DNA of 20,962 nucleotides from a virus: IMG/VR virus record IMGVR_UViG_3300001681_000101, positions 1 to 20,962 of that record, one strand, 5' to 3'. A program made the translations under genes and the position numbers. Shown here piece after piece: positions 1-7,044 of the stretch. The notes under the pieces were generated by a model. The model made no database searches and was not told the DNA's origin. It saw nothing but the letters and a program-made list of their open reading frames with translations. Each line of letters opens with the position of its first letter. Within the stretch, counting starts at the first letter, position 1.

Positions 1-120
1 GGATCGTATATAAAAGGCAAGTATCAAAAACTATCTGCTAACGGCTTCAGTAAGCAAGCACCTAACGGGTGGGTGAGAGCCACAGTAATCAAGATGGCAA
101 ATAAAATAAGGTCACTTTAA
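1..120 (+). CDS. Partial tail-completion-type protein (C-terminal end only)
   Basis: Frame 1 is open from the window edge to a TAA at 118-120 and gives 39 residues ending in KIRSL. The final segment (GWVRATVIKMANKIRSL) is amphipathic. The position just before the tail terminator is where HK97 gp10-like / lambda gpZ-like head-tail or tail-completion proteins sit, and a short C-terminal helix of this kind fits that family. The stop shares its last base with the ATG of the next gene (TAATG), so the two are translationally coupled. The family call is inference from position; the reading frame itself is seen. Confidence 0.5.
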   Translation, partial: GSYIKGKYQKLSANGFSKQAPNGWVRATVIKMANKIRSL

Positions 121-545
121 TGTCATATTTAAACACTAAGCAAGCGTGTATTACGCACTTAATCAATAACCTACCGAGCGGGCTAACTACTGCCGATATC
201 GCATTCGAGAATAGAAAATTCGATCCATCGGGCAAAGATTTATGGTTGGCCGCCTACTTCATACCAGCATCAACTGAGATGATGGGAAAGAGCGCCACTG
301 ATAAGGATGAGCAGCGAGGAATATTTCAGATTAGCGTATTCGTATCATTGAATAGTGAGGAATTTGACAATGCACAATTGACCGCCATAGACGAATTAAT
401 AAGCGCATTTAAATATAACACCCAAATGGTGTATAATACCCAAACGGTTACAACACTTGAAAGCACTGTTAATACTGGCTCAGAAAGCGAGGCTTGGTAT
501 CAGCGTGATGTCAGCATTAACTACCTCACCTTTTCATCACGCTAG
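120..545 (+). CDS. Tail terminator-like protein (lambda gpU / DUF4128 type)
   Basis: This 141-residue protein is the size of lambda gpU-type tail terminators, which form the hexameric ring that stops tube polymerisation and joins the tail to the head. The sequence shows the usual family layout: an N-terminal helix (residues about 6-17), an F-P-G-x-x-LWLAAYFIPA strand segment near residues 35-50, an alternating ISVFVSL strand (about 71-77), a helix with AIDELISAFK (about 89-98), and a final strand (SINYLTFSSR). The ATG overlaps the upstream stop by one base, and a tube-protein gene is the next rightward gene, matching lambda order. The 3' end overlaps by 9 bp the end of a reversed endonuclease-like gene. 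Name based on fold pattern and position. Confidence 0.68.
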   Translation: MSYLNTKQACITHLINNLPSGLTTADIAFENRKFDPSGKDLWLAAYFIPASTEMMGKSATDKDEQRGIFQISVFVSLNSEEFDNAQLTAIDELISAFKYNTQMVYNTQTVTTLESTVNTGSESEAWYQRDVSINYLTFSSR

Positions 546-1190
546 GCTCCACCCTCTGTGCATGTTTTGCTTTTTGTGTGCCACGCCACTCATGCACTGT
601 TGGGATAGTTTATTTTCCCTACAAAACTCAGTTAGGTTATAAACCTCTGCAACATAACCGTTAACCCATTTAAACCTAAAATACTTAGCGTTGGCTTTTA
701 TGTTATTGTCGCTATGAGTAACAAACGAGCAATTGTTTTTGTTGTACTGTCTAGCACCAGTTGAAAGTATATCCTTATCAAGGCAGTATCCATCTATATA
801 GTTGTCATTGAACCATGCGCAGAAAACTTGAAAATTATGCCATTCATCGCACACGCTAACATTTGAATATGAAGGGTTGTATTTTTTAGATGTCTCTGAA
901 TAGCATCTTTTTAGCATGGCAGACCAAACATCATACTCTTTTGTTTTTACTTTGTTGATTTGAGCTTTATAGTCACCAACTCCGAAGTAGCCAACACCAC
1001 AAACTGACGGCTTCATTAAATCCTTTACACTACCGTTTCTTATAGCGCTGGATTCAGCGTTCCTGACAAATCCTGTGTCAATAAAAACAACATCAACATC
1101 ATATTTACCTTTGTAATGCTTTATTCTTAATGAGCCATTATTTTTTGTTTTGTGTATGGTATTTTCAACCATATCTAGAGGTATATTCAT
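537..1190 (-). CDS. Homing-endonuclease-like (HNH/AP2-type) protein, inserted in reverse in the tail operon
   Basis: This 217-residue reading begins at MNIPLD (ATG at 1190), behind a GTGAG ribosome site; an in-frame upstream start at 1280 would add 30 unlike residues. Two blocks recall phage-borne HNH-type free-standing endonucleases. Residues about 34-72 carry V-F-I-D-T-G, a SxAIRxGSVKDLMKPSV stretch and GVGYFG. Residues about 86-163 carry YDVWSAMLKRCY, a CDEWHNFQVFCAW core, LDKDI (138-142), NKNNCSF and a final NN. A C-terminal piece (SGVAHKKQNMHRGW) resembles the small DNA-binding repeats often attached to such enzymes. It is the only leftward gene among the tail genes and converges with the terminator gene, overlapping its end by 9 bp, as expected for a selfish insertion. 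Catalytic activity is not proven; a degenerate or DNA-binding role is possible. Confidence 0.6.
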   Translation of the reverse strand: MNIPLDMVENTIHKTKNNGSLRIKHYKGKYDVDVVFIDTGFVRNAESSAIRNGSVKDLMKPSVCGVGYFGVGDYKAQINKVKTKEYDVWSAMLKRCYSETSKKYNPSYSNVSVCDEWHNFQVFCAWFNDNYIDGYCLDKDILSTGARQYNKNNCSFVTHSDNNIKANAKYFRFKWVNGYVAEVYNLTEFCRENKLSQQCMSGVAHKKQNMHRGWSLA

Positions 1191-1301
1191 ATTAGTCTCA
1201 CTTTGACTATCACTATAATGAGTCGCGCCATTGTGTAGTGTGTCACAATGTTCAGCCGCTAAGCCTAGGCGCATTACCAATATAGCATAATTATGTTAGA
1301 A

Positions 1302-1310
1302 TGATATAAT
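1302..1310 (+). promoter_or_regulatory. Extended -10 promoter candidate before the tail tube gene
   Basis: TGATATAAT is a perfect extended -10 element (TG, one base, TATAAT) about 50 bases before the tube-protein ATG. No good -35 box lies 17 bp upstream, which is normal for extended -10 promoters. It would let the most abundantly needed tail protein be expressed even though the reversed gene lies upstream. The same nonamer occurs at 16839-16847. Confidence 0.38.
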
Positions 1311-1359
1311 CATAAGTGATCAATTAATTATTTAACATTTAGCACAAGGTAGAACTATC

Positions 1360-1782
1360 ATGGCAGGCGAAATTAACGGCACGGCAATAGTAGTAAATAA
1401 CACATCAGGCGCAATCGTGGGTCAAGGTGATTTTACACATACTTTCGGTGGTACCCCTATCGAGATTGGCAATAAATCAAACGGCGACAACGTCACTTAT
1501 TTAGATGGTGAGCTAGCAACTAAGCAGCATATTTTTGCAGGTGACTTTACCTATAATAACAATACAGAATTCAGAAAGATTCGCGCTGATTCCCTTGCTG
1601 GTACACAGGATACTTACACGTTAACATTTACAGGTTCAGGCGCGGCGACTGACGAATCATTCACAGGATTATTTGTACCTACTGGATTGAGCGACACCAT
1701 CCCGCACGGAGCAAAGGTATCGACAGCAATGTCATTTAACTCTAGTGGAGCTGTTACGCACGTTCCAGCGGCAGACGTGTAA
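1360..1782 (+). CDS. Major tail tube protein
   Basis: This 140-residue protein fits the size and style of siphovirus tail tube subunits (lambda gpV N-domain type), which stack as hexameric rings around the tape measure. Features seen: MAGEINGTAIVV start, many short beta strands rich in T, G, N and S, a central KIRADSLAGTQDTYTLTFTGSG segment, and no long helices except a short central one. It lies immediately before the frameshifted chaperone pair and the tape measure, which is the diagnostic order. A candidate extended -10 promoter and an AAGG ribosome site (about 10 bp before the ATG) precede it, consistent with high independent expression. Its TAA overlaps the ATG of the next gene (TAATG). 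Confidence 0.78.
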   Translation: MAGEINGTAIVVNNTSGAIVGQGDFTHTFGGTPIEIGNKSNGDNVTYLDGELATKQHIFAGDFTYNNNTEFRKIRADSLAGTQDTYTLTFTGSGAATDESFTGLFVPTGLSDTIPHGAKVSTAMSFNSSGAVTHVPAADV

Positions 1783-2180
1783 TGCATATCAACCTGTGTT
1801 TTAAAACTTACAACTGCAAGTTAAATCTTGCGGCTTGTAAGTCATTCCACCAGCAAACAGGTAAAGATTTAAATTACTTGCTTATGTGCTACTTAGAGTT
1901 ATTCAGAAAGAATGAAAAACTTAGTTTAGTTGAAAGGCTCAAGAGTGCTTTTGGTATGGAGTCTACTGATGTTGCAGCTAAACTATTTCATTGCTTAATA
2001 GTTCAGGAGGATAAGAGTATTCCCCTGGCTGAAATTGAAGACGCTATGTTTCGAGTTAGCTGGATGCCTACCGATAACGACACTGACATGTGCGAGCCTT
2101 GGCCTATGGTTATGCTTCAGCTGGCTATCGATGTCAGTTCATACTATGCGGAACTTGATAAAAAAAAAGTAATTACCTAG
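1782..2180 (+). CDS. Tail assembly chaperone, short form (gpG-like)
   Basis: This 132-residue protein sits between the tube and the tape measure, where lambda gpG sits. It is largely helical (HQQTGKDLNYLLMCYLELFR near 23-42; DVAAKLFHCLIVQ near 63-75) with a conserved-looking end, W-P-M-V-M-L-Q-L-A-I. Chaperones of this type bind the tape measure and recruit tube subunits but are absent from the virion. The stop is reached four codons after a run of nine A residues (2160-2168) where a -1 slip gives a longer product. The ATG overlaps the previous stop. The name rests on position, size and the frameshift arrangement rather than on a recognised domain. Confidence 0.72.
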   Translation: MHINLCFKTYNCKLNLAACKSFHQQTGKDLNYLLMCYLELFRKNEKLSLVERLKSAFGMESTDVAAKLFHCLIVQEDKSIPLAEIEDAMFRVSWMPTDNDTDMCEPWPMVMLQLAIDVSSYYAELDKKKVIT

Positions 2181-2404
2181 GTCAATCGTACGTACAAATA
2201 GAAGAATTCAGCGTTAAATACTGGGATTACTTTAAGTACTGCGTAAAAGAATTAAAGATAGCACCAAGCGAGGCGTGGCAATTAGATTTAGTTGAAATCA
2301 GTTGCTTATCAGAGCAAAGCAATTCTGAAATAGACTTGACTGTAATGCTTAACTACGAACGAAAACAAAACGGAGCTACTAGCGAATGGCTACAGAGAAA
2401 CTAA
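1782..2404 (+). CDS. Tail assembly chaperone, long form (gpGT-like) by -1 frameshift
   Basis: A -1 slip at the A run joins the 129 codons up to base 2168 to a second open frame (2168-2404), giving about 207 residues. The extension reads SNYLGQSYVQIEEF and continues with KYWDYFKYC, APSEAWQLDLVEI, DLTVMLNYERKQNG and EWLQRN, a normal-looking coding sequence with no start codon near its beginning. It fills what would otherwise be a 205-bp empty gap, and its stop lies 19 bp inside the tape-measure gene. The T-domain of lambda gpGT binds tube subunits while the G part binds the tape measure. The extended frame and slip site are seen; the use of the slip is inference from the universal gpG/gpGT arrangement in long-tailed phages. 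Confidence 0.75.
2162..2168 (+). other. Slippery heptamer for -1 programmed frameshift (A AAA AAA)
   Basis: Zero-frame codons are GAT AAA AAA AAA GTA. The heptamer A_AAA_AAA lets both tRNAs re-pair perfectly one base back, after which AGT AAT TAC opens the gpGT-like frame. No strong downstream pseudoknot is apparent; only the short palindromes CCTAGG and GTACGTAC follow. Confidence 0.7.
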
Positions 2405-3933
2405 TAGTTGAGCTTGACGCTAAAACCGCAAAGCTCGACAGCGCCTTATCAAAGACTGACAAGAAGCTTGACGAACTTGACGGCTCAGTTAAAAAAACAG
2501 ATAAATCATTTTCGAACTTTACCAAGGGCGCTGCCGCTGCCGCTGCTGCCACCCTGGCTGTTGCTGCCGCCGTTGGTGCCGCTGTTAAGGAGGCATCTAA
2601 TTTCGCGAGAGAATTAGAGGTTGCATCTAATCGTACTGGTGATTCAGTTGAGCGCCTACAGGAAATGGCTTTTGCTACTAACACGGTAGGCGTATCACTT
2701 GAAAAGCTTGGTGATATCGGCAAGGACACCAACGAAAAAATTGGTGAATTCCTTACTACCGGCGGCGGTGGCTTTCAAGATTTCGTTGACATAATGAAAA
2801 TAACATCGCAAGAGGCCGAGGTATTGGCGCAGCGATTCTCTACAATGTCAGGCACTGAAGTATTGCAAGCAATGGTGAATCAAATGCAAGCCGCTGGCGT
2901 TGGGGCCAATCAAATGTCATTTGCTCTTGAGGGCATGGCATCAGATACAACTGATTTAATACCGCTACTACTTAACGGTGGCGATGCAATGAAAAGCCTA
3001 ACTGGTGAGTTTTCAGATTTAAACACTACGCTATCGAAGCTTGACGTTCAAAAAATCAGAGAGGTTGGTAAGGAGTTCGATAAATTTAGCGGGTCTTTTG
3101 CTGCCCAATCAAGGCAACTTGTTGCTGACTACTCAGAAGAAATAATCAAAGCCCTAAATGTAACAGCGTTCCTTGGGGAGAAAACAATTGAGTCGTTTAA
3201 TGTTATAGCTGCCGGATGGGGCGGGCTAATAAGTGTCGCACAGGCTGCGCTAACTGACTTCGTAAATGGAACGGAAACGTTTGATGCTGCCCTAGCTGAT
3301 GCGGCCGGAAACTCCGCTATGAGACTGAACGAGCTTGTCGGCGAGGACTTCTACGAGCTTGGCGTTCAGTATGGTAAAAACATAGCTGATGGCATGGCTG
3401 ATGGCATGGAGCAAAACCAAAGTAAAGTGTTAGAGATAACGGTAAGGGGAGGTAAGCAATTAACCGACTGGGAGAAGCTTGATAAGAAGCAACGTGCTGG
3501 TGTATATAAGGATTTCATAACAGCATCAAGCAAGCTATCTGAAACTTACCTTGAAGATAATAAAGCGGTTCGGTCTGCGTTAGTGGTGATGGATACAGCG
3601 GCGGGTGTTCAGCGTGCCTTTGCTGAAAATAACTTTTGGGTGGCGCTTGGGCAGTCAGCTGTAATAGTGGCAAGCGGCCTTACGCAACTTAATAATATTA
3701 AAAGCGCCGGTAAAGGCGGCGGTACTATCTCAGGTGGCGGTGGTGGAGTATCATCACAACAACCACCACAGGATGACTTCCAGCCAGAAACTACGGGACT
3801 AGATTTAACTGTTGCAGACACTACTGGCGGTTCATCAGTACAACAAATTAGATTCGCAACTGATAGCGGAGATGAGCTGATTGATACAATAGCGAACATG
3901 ATAAACAAAGGACAAGAAGAGGGGCGCTTTTAA
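2386..3933 (+). CDS. Tail tape measure protein
   Basis: This 515-residue protein determines tail length and occupies the tube lumen. The N-terminus (about 1-45) is a charged coiled coil rich in K, D and L. It is followed by an alanine-rich hydrophobic segment (about 48-68), a second apolar segment near 273-290 (VIAAGWGGLISVAQAAL), helical repeats, and a glycine-rich linker near 441-456. The last about 60 residues are polar with an acidic end (DTIANMINKGQEEGRF). Using about 0.15 nm per helical residue gives a tail near 77 nm, short for a siphovirus. The start overlaps the end of the chaperone extension, and the stop overlaps the next ATG (TAATG). The apolar stretches are those thought to enter the host membrane during DNA ejection. 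Confidence 0.88.
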   Translation: MATEKLIVELDAKTAKLDSALSKTDKKLDELDGSVKKTDKSFSNFTKGAAAAAAATLAVAAAVGAAVKEASNFARELEVASNRTGDSVERLQEMAFATNTVGVSLEKLGDIGKDTNEKIGEFLTTGGGGFQDFVDIMKITSQEAEVLAQRFSTMSGTEVLQAMVNQMQAAGVGANQMSFALEGMASDTTDLIPLLLNGGDAMKSLTGEFSDLNTTLSKLDVQKIREVGKEFDKFSGSFAAQSRQLVADYSEEIIKALNVTAFLGEKTIESFNVIAAGWGGLISVAQAALTDFVNGTETFDAALADAAGNSAMRLNELVGEDFYELGVQYGKNIADGMADGMEQNQSKVLEITVRGGKQLTDWEKLDKKQRAGVYKDFITASSKLSETYLEDNKAVRSALVVMDTAAGVQRAFAENNFWVALGQSAVIVASGLTQLNNIKSAGKGGGTISGGGGGVSSQQPPQDDFQPETTGLDLTVADTTGGSSVQQIRFATDSGDELIDTIANMINKGQEEGRF

Positions 3934-4715
3934 TGCCAATAATTAGCAATACAGCGAGCCGAGTCCTTGCTGACGGTTTGTCGATATCAACCAGTAACGT
4001 ACTAATAGACCAAGTGCCAACAATAACCGATGCGGGAGCGGGTGAGACTGCGAGTAATATCTCAGACCCCGACCACTCATTGAATTATACTTGCGGAACC
4101 AATGTGGCTAACTTTGCTGTTAGCTACGGTGCACAAACAAACATTAGTTATGTAGCTATATCTGGTCACACTGCTGCGACATTAACACAAGCAACTATCG
4201 AGCTATACAATGATACCACCCTGATAGGTACTGCTGTGATAAAGCGTAATCATAACATTATGTTTACGTTTCCTGCGCAAGCGTTTCAAGACTTGATTGT
4301 TAAATTTGTCACTGTGCCCAATACACACCAAACCACAGTTAGTTTTATCGCCGCTGGACGTCACATAGTAGTGCCAACTGGTGAGCAAGCAGGATATAAG
4401 CGCGCATGGTTAAATCGCCACACAACACAAAAGACAACCACTAACCTGCAAGTAGGACCAGTAGCAGGAACGAGGAAGTCAGTGGCGCTAATGGGTAATC
4501 TATCACTACCAAACCAAACGGCAGCATTTGCAGAGGGTGTATGGCAAGACTTTATTGATTTTAGCTTTGATCAACCGTTCTTTATTAAAGAGCAGAGCGA
4601 TAAGCCGGAGTCTAGTTATATATGCTTTGACCCTGAACACGGCATCGGCGCGCATGGTCAAACAAGAAAGCTAGACGTTATCACATTAAAATTCACAGCT
4701 TACAACGGGTTATAA
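3933..4715 (+). CDS. Distal-tail-type minor tail protein
   Basis: This 260-residue protein lies between the tape measure and the hub, the slot of distal tail (Dit) or lambda gpM/gpL-like proteins that connect tube and baseplate. It is beta-rich: the N-terminal half alternates T/S/N with apolar residues (NFAVSYG, ISYVAISG, ATIELYNDT), like a jelly-roll. The second half contains GYKRAWLNRHTTQKTT, a WQDFIDFSFDQPFFIKE strand region and a final LDVITLKFTAY, the kind of closing strand seen in proteins that form the tail-tip ring. The TAATG start and a gap of one base to the next gene indicate tight coupling. No signature domain was recognised by eye, so the role is inferred from order. Confidence 0.58.
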   Translation: MPIISNTASRVLADGLSISTSNVLIDQVPTITDAGAGETASNISDPDHSLNYTCGTNVANFAVSYGAQTNISYVAISGHTAATLTQATIELYNDTTLIGTAVIKRNHNIMFTFPAQAFQDLIVKFVTVPNTHQTTVSFIAAGRHIVVPTGEQAGYKRAWLNRHTTQKTTTNLQVGPVAGTRKSVALMGNLSLPNQTAAFAEGVWQDFIDFSFDQPFFIKEQSDKPESSYICFDPEHGIGAHGQTRKLDVITLKFTAYNGL

Positions 4716-4716
4716 A

Positions 4717-7029
4717 ATGTCATCTTTTGAAGCAACAAGAACAATGAGAATGCAGGAGCATTTCGAGGTACTAGAAATAGACCTCCCCGTTATCACTGGT
4801 GCATGTACCATCGGTGGCGCTCCTGGGTTTGGTACCCCATTAACCTGTGACCAAGCATGGGCCGGAGAATACAAGACATACAAGTTCACAAATGAGAATT
4901 GCCCAGTACCTTTACCCGGTAGCCCTTGGCGTGTAATAAAATCAATCAGTGAAACTGCCACGGAATTAAAGCCTGGCGATGGCCTATCAAGCAGAGGCTC
5001 TTTAAAGATAGTATTTACTGATGATGAAAAGCAAGACCCTAACATTGATGCTCCGGGAGTTACGCCAACAGTAAAAACTCAAGGATCATTCTTTGGTAAA
5101 TTATCTGCGAGACAGATATTCGAAAACAAAGCTGTAAGATTAAAGCTTTACAGGGTAGAGCCTGACGGAACGGTTGACCTAGTTAATGGCGCACAAACTA
5201 GGCACTATGTTGCAAACTCATTTATTGCAGGTAGTAAAGGTACGTGGACACTAGCATGTAAAGACGTACTATCATTAGCTAATCTTAACGAGAAAACTTG
5301 GCCAGTGGCAACACAGAGTTTTTTACGTCAAGATATCGATTCATCAGTGACATCCTTGCCTGTTGACGGGGATACGGACTACTCGGGAGTTTTCGCAGTC
5401 AGAATAGGTGATGAATTCTTTAAAATAATTGGCGTTACTGACAACTTGCTACCCACTGCGTCACTAACCGTTAACACAAGAGGTAGCGATATATTCGCCA
5501 CAATATCAGGTGAATTGCTAACTAAGACGAGCGCTGATGATCATAGCTCAGGCGATGAAGTATTCCTGTGTGAGCTTTCAGATAATGAAACAATTGATAG
5601 CTTCATAGCGCGAGTACTAGTTGAGTCAGATTTTGATGCCTCATTAATACCGGCCACTGAATGGGCTGATGAAGTGGCGGAGTGGCACGCAACAGATAAA
5701 ATAAACACACTTCATAGCGAATCAGAAAGCGTGAATGATGTATTGAAAAAGGTTCTGTCTGGATTTCTAATGGATTTGTGGTTCTCAACCACAGAGAATC
5801 TAGCAAAACTATCAGCCATAAGTGTGTGGAAACAATCATCATCTACACTTGTTGAAGGTAAAGAGATAAACGCATACACGATAACTAAAAAACCTCAAGA
5901 TTCAATAAGGGCGTCTAGGGCGCTAGTACTTTATGATAAAAGAAATCTAGCAGATGATGATAGCGTATCAAGCTATAAAAAAGGCTCGCAGTTTTCAGAT
6001 AACACAATAATTGGTGGTGAATTCTTTGGTAAGCACAAGGATAAGCTATTCAAAAGCAATAGTCTTATAGGTACTAATGCTGCTGATTTGTTAGTGCAGA
6101 GGTACGTTAGTAGGTTTAAGTTTACGCCATTTATCAGAACGTTTATTACTGATGAGCGCCATTTAAACTTTAGTACTGGTGACGTTGTAGATATGAGGAC
6201 AACCGTAGACCAAGCGGCTGACGGCTCACCATCTAGTAACGTTAGGTCGCAGATATTGAAAATAAACCCAATGTATACAAAGGATGGCCGCCACTACAAA
6301 GTTAACGCGATGACTTATGAGGCAGCGTTCGAAGATGATACAGAGATAGTTTTGGATTCACCGCTAAGCGAGTCAAATCTATACATACTTGCCGGTGCGC
6401 CATCTACAGCGGTAACTATAACATTCGTGTTAACATCTTACTCTTTCGGTGCTACCGGATTCAGGGCTGGCGCGTTCGCTCCTGGCTCAAAGATAATTAT
6501 AATACTAGTTAATGGTTTTGACGGTCAGGCGCAAGGTGGTCGAGGTGGTAATAGCGATGAAATAGGTGTTGACGGCGGTACAGTATATAACGCGCAAGGC
6601 GTTGATACTGATATATACTTTTCTGGCGCTACACCTTCAGCATCTAATCCGGTTGCAGATGGATATATTAGAGCGCCTGGCGGTGGCGGTGCTGGTGGCG
6701 CAGACTTCACAATCAACCCATCATTAATACTTGAGGGCGGCGGTGGCGGCGGCGGTGCTGGTAGGACTGGCGGCATTGGCGGCAACGGGTATTTCGATGG
6801 AACTAATGGCGATATCATTGGTAATGGTGGTAACGGTGGGGTTGGTCAAGTACTAATACCGAACAGCGGTGAAAATGGTAGCGATGGCGGCGGCTGGGGT
6901 CAGGATGGCGATTCTGGTATACTGTTCGGTGGTGGTGCTGGCAATGGTGTTTTAGACTCAGGCGCTACAGTGGTCCTTTTCGGAGCAACACCAACAAGAT
7001 ACATAAACGGTAACGGCTCACACCCATAA
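4717..7029 (+). CDS. Tail hub/tip protein with glycine-rich C-terminal adhesin-like domain
   Basis: This 770-residue protein has two parts. Residues 1 to about 560 look like a tail hub (gp27/gpJ-type region): FEVLEIDLPVITG, strand-rich segments, a RIGDEFFKIIGV motif near 225 and a region with IDSFIARVLVESDFD and NDVLKKVLSGFLMDLWFS (about 290-355) that recalls the domain in which hub proteins define a virtual index of ring residues. Residues about 599-765 are glycine-rich, with GGRGG, GGGGAGG, a run of seven glycines near 672 and GNGGNGGVG. Such runs form packed polyglycine helices in the receptor-binding tips of some phage adhesins (the gp38 class). The fusion suggests that host contact is made directly by the tail tip as well as by the tailspike encoded next. 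The leader is short, directly after the preceding stop. Confidence 0.65.
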   Translation: MSSFEATRTMRMQEHFEVLEIDLPVITGACTIGGAPGFGTPLTCDQAWAGEYKTYKFTNENCPVPLPGSPWRVIKSISETATELKPGDGLSSRGSLKIVFTDDEKQDPNIDAPGVTPTVKTQGSFFGKLSARQIFENKAVRLKLYRVEPDGTVDLVNGAQTRHYVANSFIAGSKGTWTLACKDVLSLANLNEKTWPVATQSFLRQDIDSSVTSLPVDGDTDYSGVFAVRIGDEFFKIIGVTDNLLPTASLTVNTRGSDIFATISGELLTKTSADDHSSGDEVFLCELSDNETIDSFIARVLVESDFDASLIPATEWADEVAEWHATDKINTLHSESESVNDVLKKVLSGFLMDLWFSTTENLAKLSAISVWKQSSSTLVEGKEINAYTITKKPQDSIRASRALVLYDKRNLADDDSVSSYKKGSQFSDNTIIGGEFFGKHKDKLFKSNSLIGTNAADLLVQRYVSRFKFTPFIRTFITDERHLNFSTGDVVDMRTTVDQAADGSPSSNVRSQILKINPMYTKDGRHYKVNAMTYEAAFEDDTEIVLDSPLSESNLYILAGAPSTAVTITFVLTSYSFGATGFRAGAFAPGSKIIIILVNGFDGQAQGGRGGNSDEIGVDGGTVYNAQGVDTDIYFSGATPSASNPVADGYIRAPGGGGAGGADFTINPSLILEGGGGGGGAGRTGGIGGNGYFDGTNGDIIGNGGNGGVGQVLIPNSGENGSDGGGWGQDGDSGILFGGGAGNGVLDSGATVVLFGATPTRYINGNGSHP

Positions 7030-7044
7030 ACATAAGGTAAAAAC

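Noticed and set aside
457-642. Rightward 61-residue ORF across the terminator/endonuclease junction
   Set aside because: Overlaps two better genes and has no ribosome site.
542-1270. Direct CTAGGC repeats as a true target-site duplication
   Set aside because: Six bases with no defined insertion edges could occur by chance; kept only as a hint in the homing-endonuclease finding.
1190-1280. Upstream 30-residue N-terminal extension of the endonuclease-like protein
   Set aside because: The extra residues look unlike the protein and the better-spaced GTGAG ribosome site points to 1190.
2160-2175. +1 slip on the A run
   Set aside because: The -1 frame gives the long open extension that reaches the tape-measure start, so -1 explains the arrangement without needing +1.
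2379-2732. Leftward 117-residue ORF in the tape measure start
   Set aside because: Reverse shadow of the alanine- and lysine-rich tape measure N-terminus; no ribosome site or partner.
4710-5045. Leftward 111-residue ORF in the hub gene
   Set aside because: Embedded in a strong coding frame; no start signals.
6525-6818. Leftward 97-residue proline-rich ORF
   Set aside because: It is the reverse shadow of the glycine codons (GGN/NCC) in the hub's C-terminal domain; no ribosome site.
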